64,000 bases of DNA, taken from Streptoalloteichus hindustanus (lineage in GTDB: Bacteria; Actinomycetota; Actinomycetes; Mycobacteriales; Pseudonocardiaceae). The position numbers and the translations under genes are program-made. Position 1 is the first letter of the stretch; each line of letters starts with the position of its first letter. A model generated the notes under the pieces. The model saw nothing but the letters and a program-made list of their open reading frames with translations. It had not been told where the DNA came from and did no database searches. Below are positions 49,383 to 58,230 of the stretch, piece after piece. The stretch spans positions 310,001 to 374,000 of the forward strand of contig NZ_FQVN01000002.1 of assembly GCF_900129375.1 (NCBI RefSeq). The letters are read 5' to 3'.

Positions 49383-49921
49383 TGGCCTCGCTGTCTCCTC
49401 CCCCAGCTGCGCGGGGAACGCTCTGCGCGGTCTGCGCCTTCTCGGAAGACGACGTGGTCGGTGACGAGCGGGCCGGATTCGTCGTGGTGTACCTGGATCA
49501 CGCGAGCGCCGGCGACGGAGAACTGGCTGACGTCATCGTCCTGTCGCCTCAGCCTGACGAGGCCCTGGTCGACCACGCGGCAAGGGAGACGTTGTCGAAC
49601 TACCCGGGGTGCCTGGTTGTCGCGACCTCCTGTGGGGGCGCCCGAGTCATCACACACAGCAGGGACGGCCAGCGTGCCGTTCTGCGTGGCGGGCCTGGGC
49701 GCCGGCTCGATGCCGCGGCAGTAGGGGCGGTCGCCTACGCCTGGCTTCTGGCCGGGCACCACCTGGCGGCTCTTCGCCCGTCCGATGTCGTCCAGGCTCC
49801 CTTGGCCTGGGGAGACGTGGAAGGGGCTGGTTGTCAGCTCGGGTCCTGGCGCACGTCGTCCGTCTCCCACCCCATCCGGTGTCGGAGACGCTCGGCGAGC
49901 GGGTTGCCCCAGCGGCGGTAG
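49382..49921 (+). CDS. Hypothetical protein coupled to the sugar-nucleotide dehydrogenase
   Basis: A 179-residue soluble protein that I do not recognise. It begins MASLSPPPAARGTLCAVCAF and has mixed alpha/beta character in its first 145 residues (VVVYLDHASAGDGELADVIV, YPGCLVVATSCGGARVITHS). The last 30 residues are Arg/Ser-rich and lie antisense to the 3' end of the NB-ARC gene. The ATG shares a base with the preceding stop and has GGAGGAAGG upstream, so translation follows from the dehydrogenase gene. The two probably act together. Confidence 0.6.
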   Translation: MASLSPPPAARGTLCAVCAFSEDDVVGDERAGFVVVYLDHASAGDGELADVIVLSPQPDEALVDHAARETLSNYPGCLVVATSCGGARVITHSRDGQRAVLRGGPGRRLDAAAVGAVAYAWLLAGHHLAALRPSDVVQAPLAWGDVEGAGCQLGSWRTSSVSHPIRCRRRSASGLPQRR

Positions 49922-52041
49922 TAACGCTCGGCCGTCGTCCAGTGCTCGTGAGCGGTGGTGAGGTCGCCGGTTGCCGCGGCGACCTCACCCAGCTCGACTC
50001 GGGCCTCGGCCTCGAAGAAGGGTGTGCCGTGCTCGGTCAGGATGGCCACGGCGCGTTCGAGGAGGGCCGTGGCGCGATCCGTGTCGCCGGCGCGGAAGTG
50101 GGCAGCGCCGAGAGAGGTGAGGACCCGGGCCTCGCCCAACTGGTCCCCGACTCCGACGAGCATGTCGCGCGCGGTGGTGAGCTCCTGGACAGCCTCTTCG
50201 CAGCGATCCAGTGCGACGAGCACCTGTCCGATCTGGCGGCGTCGCATCGCCACGGCGCGAGTCTGGTTCCGCGCCTCGGAGATGACGACGGATCGCCGTA
50301 GGTGGTCGAGGGCGAGCGGGAGGTCGCCGCGCCCCCACGCCGCCACGCCGAGCTGTTCCAGCGCCGTCGACTCGGTGGGCGGATGCCCGATCTCACGGGC
50401 GAGGCGCAGGGCGACCCGGCCCTCGCCCTCGGCGTCGCCGAAGCGCTCCAGGTCGAGGTACGCGGCCGCGAGTTGGCAGCGCATGCGGGCCTCGGCCAAC
50501 GGGTCCCGCTCACGCCTCGCGGCGTCGATCGCGGAGCGGTGGGACGCGATCCAGTCGCTGTAGGGCCGGTACTGGAGGAACACGCTCCACAGCGCCTCGC
50601 AGAACTGCCAGACCAGCGAGCCCCATCCTTTGCTCGTGGCCAGCCGGACGGCGGCGAACAGAGCGGAGCGCTCAAGCCCCAACCAGGCCAACGCCTCGTT
50701 GCGGGAGTTGAACCCGGGTTCGGCGTCGCGGGCGTTCTGGTAACCGGGCCCGACCCGAACCCGCGTTGGGCGCACGACGAGGTCGGCGGCGATCGTTCGT
50801 TCCAGGTACCAGTTCAGGACGCGGCGGTGAGCCTCGTCCCGCTCCTCGACCGGGTCCTCGGCCTCTGCGCGCTCTGCGGCGTCGATCCGCACCAGGTCGT
50901 GGAACCGGAAGCGTTCGGGGACGTCCTCGTGCAGCAGGTTGACGCGGACGAGCTCCGTGACCTGGTGCAGCGCGTCGTCCCTGTCGGTCCCGAGGAGGGC
51001 TGTGGCCGCTTCCAGCCCGAAAGCGGGACCGGGGTGAAGTGCGAGCAGTCGGGCGGCACGGGCCAGTTCTGGCGGAAGCGTGCGGTAGGACAGGTCGAAC
51101 ACCGCCTTCAGGGAGAGGTCGTCCTCGGACGCGAGGGAGGAGAGCCGACGTCGTTCGTCGTGAAGTTCCCGTACCACGCGTGAGAGTGGCCAGCCGGGAC
51201 GGTCCGACAGTCGGGCGGACAGGAGTGACAGGGCGATCGGCAGGCCGGCACAGAGCCGGGCCAGCTCCTGGGCCGGATCCGGCTCCTGGTTGACGCGGGC
51301 GCCGACCGCCTTGCTCAACAGGTCGACGGAGGCGTCGTCCTCCAGCGGGACCACGTCGAGGAAGCGGGCTCCGTCCAGCGCCAGACCGCCCAGGCGCCAC
51401 CGGCTCGTCACGAGAGCGATGCTGTGCGGCGACGCGGGCAGCAACGGACGGACCTGGGCCGCTGTTCTGGCGTTGTCCAGGAAGATCGCGAGGGAGCTGT
51501 CGGCGGTGAGACTGCGGTAGAGCGACGCCCGGTCAGCCAGGGTGGCGGGCAGGTTCTCGGGAAACACCCCGAGCGCCCGAAGAAAACCACCGAGTACGTC
51601 GCTCGGTTTGGCGGCCACGCCAACCGGGGCGAACCCGTTCAGGTCGACGAACAACTGTCCGTCGCGCAGGCCGTTCCTGTGCAGGCTCAGCCATCGGAGG
51701 GCGAGAGCGGTCTTGCCGATCCCCCCGATCCCGGTGATCACCACCAGGAGTGGCCCGGTCGGGGAGTGGTGGAACCACTCGTCGAGCTGGTCGAGTTCCT
51801 CGTCCCGGTTGGTGAACGTCAACGGGGGCGCGGGAAGCTGACGCGGCACCGGGGGCGTCGGTGGGGTGGTTCCAGGATGGAGGTGGAAACCACCCTGGAT
51901 GTTGCCGGTCTGGACGTTCGTGCCGATCAGGCGAGCGCGCGCAAAGTTGTCCACAGTGGACCCAAGGGTCGCGTCGTCGCCCTCGCCGCTCGCTTCGCGC
52001 ATGTCCCGTCCCGCCTGGCAGCGTGACACCTCTGGTGACAC
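49834..52041 (-). CDS. NB-ARC/TPR protein without DNA-binding domain
   Basis: STAND-type ATPase of 735 residues. The N-terminus carries a short segment ARARLIGTNVQTGNIQGGFH, seen ahead of NB-ARC domains in actinomycete STAND proteins. NB-ARC covers about 80-470, with the P-loop VITGIGGIGKTALALRWLSL, SLAIFLDNARTAAQVRPLLP, LVTSRWRLGGLAL and CAGLPIALSLLSARL. TPR repeats follow to the end (LDHLRRSVVISEARNQTRAV, ALLERAVAILTEHG). Unlike AfsR it has no OmpR-type DNA-binding or BTAD region, so it may sense a signal and act through another protein. The GTG at 52041 has AGGAG upstream. Its 3' end overlaps the convergent gene at 49382 by 88 bp. Confidence 0.85.
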   Translation of the reverse strand: MSPEVSRCQAGRDMREASGEGDDATLGSTVDNFARARLIGTNVQTGNIQGGFHLHPGTTPPTPPVPRQLPAPPLTFTNRDEELDQLDEWFHHSPTGPLLVVITGIGGIGKTALALRWLSLHRNGLRDGQLFVDLNGFAPVGVAAKPSDVLGGFLRALGVFPENLPATLADRASLYRSLTADSSLAIFLDNARTAAQVRPLLPASPHSIALVTSRWRLGGLALDGARFLDVVPLEDDASVDLLSKAVGARVNQEPDPAQELARLCAGLPIALSLLSARLSDRPGWPLSRVVRELHDERRRLSSLASEDDLSLKAVFDLSYRTLPPELARAARLLALHPGPAFGLEAATALLGTDRDDALHQVTELVRVNLLHEDVPERFRFHDLVRIDAAERAEAEDPVEERDEAHRRVLNWYLERTIAADLVVRPTRVRVGPGYQNARDAEPGFNSRNEALAWLGLERSALFAAVRLATSKGWGSLVWQFCEALWSVFLQYRPYSDWIASHRSAIDAARRERDPLAEARMRCQLAAAYLDLERFGDAEGEGRVALRLAREIGHPPTESTALEQLGVAAWGRGDLPLALDHLRRSVVISEARNQTRAVAMRRRQIGQVLVALDRCEEAVQELTTARDMLVGVGDQLGEARVLTSLGAAHFRAGDTDRATALLERAVAILTEHGTPFFEAEARVELGEVAAATGDLTTAHEHWTTAERYYRRWGNPLAERLRHRMGWETDDVRQDPS

Positions 52042-52275
52042 GGGAAACGTCTCCTGTCTATCGCACTCGCGTGCTGTGGTGTTTCCCCGCGAGGAACATT
52101 CCCGCGAAGGGTGTAGCGCATTAATCCATATGTCAGACTGGCAAAGCTGCTCGTGTCACCGATTCGAGGGATGTGCAGGTCTGAGCCGCGGTTGCGACAT
52201 CGGCAACGTGGCAGCATCGGCGCGAGCAGTGCCGAGGGTGGGAATGACCCGCTCTACCCTTGAAGTCGTTGGATA

Positions 52276-52518
52276 CTAACGCCTTCTGCGGCTGTTCACG
52301 TCGTGCCAGCGTGATCCGTCCACATCGGACAATCCGCCGCACGCGCAGATCTGGACGTCGCGGGGAAGGTCCACGGTCTGCGGACGGCAGTGGTGGACGG
52401 GCATGGGGGCGTCAGCCTCCGCCCACGGAATACCGCCCAGGTGGAAGATTCCCTCACGGCGGGGTTCCTCCCGCCAACGCCGGTCCAGCCAGCTCGGTTT
52501 CGGGTGGTGCCTGCCCAC
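52276..52518 (-). CDS. Small Cys/Trp-containing hypothetical protein
   Basis: An 80-residue basic protein with several Trp residues and a CACGG motif (HHPKPSWLDRRWREEPRREG, PMPVHHCRPQTVDLPRDVQI, CACGGLSDVDGSRWHDVNSR). His-Cys and Cys-X-Cys residues could bind a metal. I do not recognise the family. The GTG at 52518 has GAGGGG upstream at good spacing. It overlaps the 3' end of the next gene upstream (52454-52804) by 65 bp in a different frame, so the two are co-transcribed. Confidence 0.55.
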   Translation of the reverse strand: MGRHHPKPSWLDRRWREEPRREGIFHLGGIPWAEADAPMPVHHCRPQTVDLPRDVQICACGGLSDVDGSRWHDVNSRRRR

Positions 52519-52804
52519 TGGTGCCCCTCACCTCGCAGACCTTGTCGCGCTGCTGGTCGTTCTTCCGGTCCAGACGCCACACGACGAGCAGCCATCTCTG
52601 CTTGTCGGCGCAGAGGTGCGGGTGCTTCTGGAAGAACTCCTCGGCGAGATCCCGCGCGTAGTCCTTGGCGGTGGTGCCGGCCTGCCTCGCCGCTGTGCGA
52701 CCGATGTAGAAGCCGCTGTCGTTGATCCGCTCGCGGTGCACGAGCACGCGCACCCCGCGGTTGAGGTGGAAGTACTCAAGCAGGTGCCAGCTATCGAGGT
52801 CCAT
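52454..52804 (-). CDS. Hypothetical protein divergent from XRE-DUF397 pair
   Basis: A 116-residue soluble protein, start ATG at 52804 with AGGGG upstream. The visible core is MDLDSWHLLEYFHLNRGVRV, then INDSGFYIGRTAARQAGTTA and DLAEEFFQKHPHLCADKQRW followed by LLVVWRLDRKNDQQRD. It resembles no family known to me; the aromatic and charged helices suggest a compact alpha/beta fold. It is divergent from an XRE regulator with 190 bp between, and that gap contains a 9-bp inverted repeat, so it may be a target of that regulator. Its 3' end overlaps the small gene at 52276. Confidence 0.6.
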   Translation of the reverse strand: MDLDSWHLLEYFHLNRGVRVLVHRERINDSGFYIGRTAARQAGTTAKDYARDLAEEFFQKHPHLCADKQRWLLVVWRLDRKNDQQRDKVCEVRGTSGQAPPETELAGPALAGGTPP

Positions 52805-52904
52805 GAGGTTGCCCCTATGGCAGTGGGTGCGCGGCTGGAGGAGCCGCAGAAGCCTCAACAGAAGGTGAGGAGCCGCGTCCGGCGTCTCATGGCGAGTAAG
52901 CTCC

Positions 52905-52938
52905 CATGCGAAGTCTTGCTGTGCAACGTCTTCGCATG
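52905..52938. promoter_or_regulatory. 9-bp inverted repeat in divergent promoter
   Basis: CATGCGAAG (52905-52913) and CTTCGCATG (52930-52938) form a perfect inverted repeat with a 16-bp gap. It lies between the XRE gene and the divergent hypothetical gene and is a likely operator for the XRE protein. Confidence 0.6.
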
Positions 52939-52993
52939 AGATTTCGCAGGTCATCACCCGTTCGTGAAAAGCCGGGGCCCGTACTGTGTGCAC

Positions 52994-53845
52994 GTGCCCC
53001 AAGGCAAGCGACCTTCAGTACGGCGACGTCGTCTCGCGCTCGGACTGCGGAAGCTCCGCGAGCAGGCAGGCGCGTCCATCGAGGACGTGATGCACGAGCT
53101 CAACATGAGCAGGGCGAAGGTGTACCGGATCGAGAACACGGAGGACGCCACCAAGGTCTCCCTCCCCGATGTCATCGCGCTGTGCCAGCTCTACTCGGCG
53201 CCAGCCGAGATCCGCGAACAACTCCTGGAGCTGGCGCGTGCGGCCGTTCGACGCGGCTGGTGGTCCAGCTACGTCAGCGCCCTCACTGGCTGGTTCGTCG
53301 ACTACGTCTCCTTGGAGGCGGAGGCCACCAGCGTCTTCGAGTTCGAGATCGACGCGATCCCTGGGTTGCTCCAGACGGAGCGGTACGCCCGTCAGGTCAT
53401 CTCGGCTTGGGCTCCCGACCTCGACCCAGCTGTTCTCGACGCACGCGTCGCCGTCCGCATGAAGAGACAGTCGCGCCTGTTGGAAGGCATGGCCCTCACC
53501 GTGGTTCTGGACGAGTACGCGCTGAGTCGGCCGATAGGTGGTCCCGAACAGATGCAAGCGCAGCTTCGTCACCTGCTCGACGTGACCACAGCGCCGAACA
53601 TCGTCCTACAAGTGCTTCCTACCGCTGTCGGTGCTCATGCTGCTCTCGCTACGCCGTACACGCTGCTGAGGTTTCCGATCTCGACACCGATCGTCTACAT
53701 GGACACTCTGACTGGTGGAATCTACGTCGACGAGGCACCGGACGTCGCCAGGTACGAGACGGTTGCGGAGCAGCTCTCCGACCGTGCCTTGGACGTCGAC
53801 GAGTCCCGTCGGGTAGTCGAGTGCCGCCTGAAGGAGCTGGAGTAG
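52994..53845 (+). CDS. XRE-family regulator with DUF5753-type domain
   Basis: Transcriptional regulator of 283 residues. The helix-turn-helix (about 5-70) reads RRLALGLRKLREQAGASIED then LNMSRAKVYRIENTEDATKV. The C-terminal part (about 85-280) is of the DUF5753 type, with FEFEIDAIPGLLQTERYARQ and LDVTTAPNIVLQVLPTAVGA. In many actinomycetes such genes are paired with a DUF397 gene, as here. The GTG at 52994 was chosen because TACTGT lies six bases before it, suggesting a leaderless message; GTG at 52964 is an alternative that adds ten residues. It is divergent from two small genes of unknown function. Confidence 0.85.
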   Translation: MPQGKRPSVRRRRLALGLRKLREQAGASIEDVMHELNMSRAKVYRIENTEDATKVSLPDVIALCQLYSAPAEIREQLLELARAAVRRGWWSSYVSALTGWFVDYVSLEAEATSVFEFEIDAIPGLLQTERYARQVISAWAPDLDPAVLDARVAVRMKRQSRLLEGMALTVVLDEYALSRPIGGPEQMQAQLRHLLDVTTAPNIVLQVLPTAVGAHAALATPYTLLRFPISTPIVYMDTLTGGIYVDEAPDVARYETVAEQLSDRALDVDESRRVVECRLKELE

Positions 53846-54037
53846 ATGGAGATGGCCAGGTGGAGGACTTCGTCTCGTACCACTGGTGGGGGCAACTGCG
53901 TTGAGGTGGCCCCGGTGACGGCAGAGGTGGCGGTGCGGGACTCGAAGAACCGCTCGGGTCCCATGTTGCTCTTCCCTCGGACCGCGTTCGTGGCGTTCGT
54001 GGGCAAGGTGAAGTCCGGGCGGTTGGACCTGGGCTGA
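53846..54037 (+). CDS. DUF397-domain protein
   Basis: A 63-residue small protein of the DUF397 family, recognised by the pattern ARWRTSSRTTGGGNCVEVAP, then VAVRDSKNRSGPMLLFPRTA and the FVGKVKSG end. In known systems DUF397 proteins work with the adjacent XRE regulator, often in development or antibiotic control, and may act as its antagonist. The ATG at 53846 follows directly on the stop of the XRE gene, so translation is coupled. No other features are seen. Confidence 0.85.
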   Translation: MEMARWRTSSRTTGGGNCVEVAPVTAEVAVRDSKNRSGPMLLFPRTAFVAFVGKVKSGRLDLG

Positions 54038-54135
54038 CTCGAAGTTCGGCGGCGGGGACCTCGGTGGTCCTCGCCGCCGTCGTCTTCTTGGGGTTCGTTC
54101 TTCTGCCGTCTCTGTCAGGGTTGTCGGGTGGTGGG

Positions 54136-54405
54136 CTAGGCGGCGGGTGGCGCGTAGGTGGGTTGGCGGGTGGAGCCGAGGAGGAGGCGGGAGAGCCAGG
54201 TCGGCATCCAGGGGCGGGATTCGAGCCAGCGGGCTCCCGCGTAGACGCCGCTGATGGCGACCGGGACGAGGACGGTGGTGGCGAGGCCGCGGGCGTCGTC
54301 GGCCAGGTTGGTGGGCAGCAGGCCGACGCCGACGAGCCAGGCGACGACGGTTCCCCAGACGCTGGGGACGAGGGTGCGCACGAGCGAGACCACTCTGTCG
54401 CTCAT
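54136..54405 (-). CDS. Small membrane protein
   Basis: An 89-residue protein with two hydrophobic segments (SVWGTVVAWLVGVGLLP and LATTVLVPVAISGVYAGARW), then a polar tail. It may be a small integral membrane protein of the phage-holin-like or unknown kind. The ATG at 54405 has GAGGTG upstream. It converges with the DUF397 gene. Its function cannot be predicted. Confidence 0.6.
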   Translation of the reverse strand: MSDRVVSLVRTLVPSVWGTVVAWLVGVGLLPTNLADDARGLATTVLVPVAISGVYAGARWLESRPWMPTWLSRLLLGSTRQPTYAPPAA

Positions 54406-54737
54406 CGCGCACCTCGCGGGTGCTCGATGCTTCCCTGGTTGCTCGACGCGGTGACTGTGGGCACGAGCATCACCCCCTTGTGCAGTGAGGGGCGCCGGGA
54501 GGCGCGTGAGGTGAGTTTCCTCCGAGTTCGGGAGGGCAACCCCTGTCGTAGCCCGGTTTTCCGTCAGACGGCGCAGAGATGTGGCACGGACGGCCCAGCA
54601 CATCGGGGGGACAGATCGTCACGTGGGGCCGGACGGGGCGTTGTGCGAATCACGGCGCGCGGATGCGGTCGCGGACAGGTGGTGACCGGATCTCCTTCTA
54701 GCGTCGGGCCGAATCCCAACAGTGAGGAGTCGCACTG
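54406..54737. other. Divergent intergenic region
   Basis: About 330 bp between the small membrane protein gene and the NmrA-like gene. A GAGGAG ribosome-binding site lies before the latter. No further feature was recognised. Confidence 0.4.
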
Positions 54738-55607
54738 ATGCGTATCGCGGTCACCACACCGACCGGCAACGTCGGCCAGCACGTCGTCCGGATGTTGTTG
54801 CGTGGCGGCCTCCGTCCCACCGTCCTGGTGCGCGATCCCGCGCGGCTGGACCCGGCGGTCCGGGAGCGGGTGGACGTCGCCGTGGTCGACCAGCGGGACC
54901 GCGACGCGGTCGTGACCGCGACCGAGGGTGTGGAGGCCCTGTTCTGGGTCAACCCGCCCGCCGGCTCCGACGACCCGGCGGGGGAGTACGCCCGCGTCGG
55001 CGCGAACGCGGCGGCGGCCGTGCGGGAGAACAGCATCGCCCGCACGGTCTTCCTCAGCAGCATCGGCGCCGAGAAGCGGCACGGCATGGGCGAGATCGAC
55101 GGGCTCGCGCGGACCGAGGAGGCGCTCGACGACACGGGCGCTTCCGTGCTGCACTTGCGCTGCGGGTTCTTCTTCACCAACCTGCTGATGCAGCTCGACG
55201 CGATCCGCGCCGGGGTGATCCCGATCGTCCTGCCGGTGGATCACCCGATGGCGTGGGTCGACCCGCGTGACATCGCCGAGGTCGCCACGCTGCGCCTGCT
55301 GGCCACCGACTGGTCGGGTCGTCAGGTGCAGGGTGTGCAGGGGCCCGAGGACCTCAGCTGGGAGCAGGCCGCCGCCATCGTCGCCGAGGCCACGGGTGTT
55401 CCGTTGCGCGCCCAGGAGATTCCTGACGACGAGATGCGTCGCGCCCTGCGGGGAGCGGGCATGAGCGACGGACTCGTCGAGGGGATCATGGGGATGTCCA
55501 CCGGGCAGCGGGACGGGTTCGTCCGCGAGCAGTCGCGAACCGTCGTCACGACGACGCCGACCACTCTCGCGTCGTGGGCCTACTCCGTCCTGCGTCCCCT
55601 GCTCTGA
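54738..55607 (+). CDS. NmrA-like NAD(P)-binding protein
   Basis: Atypical SDR of the NmrA/NAD(P)H-azoreductase-like group, 289 residues. The cofactor loop is MRIAVTTPTGNVGQHVVRML (TPTGNVG, GxxGxxG-like). VLHLRCGFFFTNLLMQLDAI and VLPVDHPMAWVDPRDIAEVA are typical of this group, and no catalytic YxxxK is needed. Relatives act as redox sensors or NAD(P)H-dependent reductases. The ATG at 54738 has GAGGAG upstream. A double hairpin region at 55618-55730 separates it from the convergent malate dehydrogenase gene. Confidence 0.85.
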   Translation: MRIAVTTPTGNVGQHVVRMLLRGGLRPTVLVRDPARLDPAVRERVDVAVVDQRDRDAVVTATEGVEALFWVNPPAGSDDPAGEYARVGANAAAAVRENSIARTVFLSSIGAEKRHGMGEIDGLARTEEALDDTGASVLHLRCGFFFTNLLMQLDAIRAGVIPIVLPVDHPMAWVDPRDIAEVATLRLLATDWSGRQVQGVQGPEDLSWEQAAAIVAEATGVPLRAQEIPDDEMRRALRGAGMSDGLVEGIMGMSTGQRDGFVREQSRTVVTTTPTTLASWAYSVLRPLL

Positions 55608-55617
55608 CCGTCGAGCC

Positions 55618-55645
55618 TCCACTGTGGACGGATGTCCACAGTGGA
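55618..55645. terminator. Hairpin made of two inverted GTCCAC palindromes
   Basis: TCCACTGTGGAC (55618-55629) and GTCCACAGTGGA (55634-55645) form a perfect 12-bp stem with a GGAT loop, just after the NmrA-like gene. It uses two copies of the dispersed palindrome, including the exact copy at 55634-55646. Confidence 0.6.
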
Positions 55646-55696
55646 CAGAGGTGTCAGAGGGGTTGGGGCACGGCGCTTCTGGTGGCTGACGTGAAC

Positions 55697-55730
55697 GTGC
55701 CGCCGGCGAGGACGACCTCGCCGGCGGCAC
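55697..55730. terminator. Hairpin between NmrA-like gene and mdh
   Basis: A perfect 15-bp stem (55697-55711 with 55716-55730) with an ACGA loop lies 24 bp past the mdh stop. It probably serves mdh. Confidence 0.75.
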
Positions 55731-55754
55731 GGACGTGCTGCGCCGGTGGGCGGC

Positions 55755-56780
<1,026 letters not shown>

Positions 56781-56970
56781 CTAGTCCCCGTCCGCGCTGG
56801 CCAGTGGCCCCCGTCCGCAACGTCACGCGCGCCGCCGACGGTGGCGTGGGACTGGTCACACCATGGTCACCGCGTGCCGCCCCATCAGTTGCTTTCCGTG
56901 ATCGGATATGGCGGCTACTCTCGGGCCGCCGGGGCTTTTGTTGATCATTGAGCGCCAAGGGGGACGCGGC

Positions 56971-57363
56971 ATGGCGTCGTGGGACGACCTGGTCAGGTTC
57001 GTGTACGAGGAGTACACGGTGGTCGCGGCGACCGAGGGGGAGGTGCGCGTCCTGGTCGAGTTCGAGGACGAGCGCAGCCAGCTCGTCGTGCTCAGCCGGG
57101 AGGTGCTGGACCGCCGGCACGAGTGGGTGCAGATCGCCTCGCCGTGCGGTCTGGTCGCCAACGTCGACCTGGTCGGGCTGCTGGAGGAGATCGGCAGCGC
57201 GACGGTGGCCGGCGGCGCGGCGATCATGGGGGACCACGTCGTGGTCCGGCACTCGCTGCCCCTGGAGAACCTCGACCTCAACGAGTTCGTCGACCCGATG
57301 AGCCTGGTGGCCGGCACCGCGGACCAGTTGGAGGAGCAGTTCGCCGGCGGCGACGCCTTCTGA
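56971..57363 (+). CDS. Hypothetical protein, chaperone-like fold
   Basis: A 130-residue acidic protein with alternating strands and helices (YTVVAATEGEVRVLVEFEDE, HEWVQIASPCGLVANVDLVG, LPLENLDLNEFVDPMSLVAG). The pattern is like the type III-secretion-chaperone/YbjN fold found widely in actinobacteria, but I cannot assign it firmly. The ATG at 56971 has AAGGGGG upstream. It has no operon partner. A small hairpin with a T-run follows at 57507. Confidence 0.6.
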   Translation: MASWDDLVRFVYEEYTVVAATEGEVRVLVEFEDERSQLVVLSREVLDRRHEWVQIASPCGLVANVDLVGLLEEIGSATVAGGAAIMGDHVVVRHSLPLENLDLNEFVDPMSLVAGTADQLEEQFAGGDAF

Positions 57364-57506
57364 GCGAGCGGTAGTCCGCTGAATCGGTCCACAGTCGACA
57401 GTGGGCCGGTCCGCGCGGAGTGTCGCTCGCGCCGGTTCGCCACCGCGACCCGCCCGTGCCCCGAGACCCGCAGCCGTGCCCGGGGGACCATCTACTGGCC
57501 TGAAGC

Positions 57507-57524
57507 GGGGGGAACCCCCTTTTT
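57507..57524 (+). terminator. Short stem followed by T-run
   Basis: GGGG and CCCC (57507-57510 with 57516-57519) are followed by five T residues. T-runs are rare here, so it may be an intrinsic terminator despite the short stem. Confidence 0.4.
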
Positions 57525-57673
57525 AGATCATGGCGCGCGGGTCTGACATTTCGGGCGCTCGGGGGCAGCCCTGGCCGGGTGAAACCCGTCCCCGGGTCGG
57601 TGATGTGCGGGGGCTCGCACCGGGCCGGCGGGCGGCGCCCCGTCGGCGGGCGGGTCGTGCGAGACTGCCTCCA

Positions 57674-58219
57674 GTGACCCGTCCGACACGTGACCAGCTT
57701 GAGGCCGCCCGCGACCGGGCGATCCCCGAGGTCATCGCACCCGGCCTGGACGTGGTGTTCTGCGGGATCAACCCGAGCCTGTACTCCGGGGCCACCGGCC
57801 ACCACTTCGCCCGGCCCGGCAACCGGTTCTGGCCCACCCTGCACCGGTCCGGCTTCACGCCCCGCCTCCTGCGCCCCGAGGAGCAGCACCTCCTGCTCGA
57901 CTGCGGGCTGGGCATCACCAACATGGTCAACCGGGCGACCGCCCGCGCCGACGAGCTGTCCGACGACGAGCTGCGCGCGGGCGCGGTCCGCCTCGCCGAG
58001 CTCGCGCGCCAGTACCGGCCCAAGATCGTGGCGATGGTGGGCATCACCGCCTACCGCACCGCCTTCGGCAACCGGAGGGCGCGCACCGGCCCCCAGCCGG
58101 AACACCTCGCCGACGCCGGTGTGTGGGTGCTGCCCAACCCCAGCGGGCTCAACGCCAACTACCAGCTCGACGACCTCGCCGCCGAGTTCCGCGCGCTCCG
58201 CGAGTCACTCGGGCGCTAG
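57674..58219 (+). CDS. mug: Mug-type mismatch uracil-DNA glycosylase
   Basis: DNA repair enzyme that excises uracil or thymine from G:U and G:T mispairs, 181 residues. The family-2 signature is VVFCGINPSLYSGATGHHFA, GNRFWPTLHRSGF follows, and the second motif is VLPNPSGLNANYQL. GITNMVNRATARADELSDDE is also conserved in Mug. The GTG at 57674 gives the expected N-terminus, though a ribosome-binding site is not obvious and the frame stays open upstream. It converges with the EAL-CBS-GGDEF gene, with only 11 bp between. Confidence 0.9.
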   Translation: MTRPTRDQLEAARDRAIPEVIAPGLDVVFCGINPSLYSGATGHHFARPGNRFWPTLHRSGFTPRLLRPEEQHLLLDCGLGITNMVNRATARADELSDDELRAGAVRLAELARQYRPKIVAMVGITAYRTAFGNRRARTGPQPEHLADAGVWVLPNPSGLNANYQLDDLAAEFRALRESLGR

Positions 58220-58230
58220 CCGCGCCTCCC

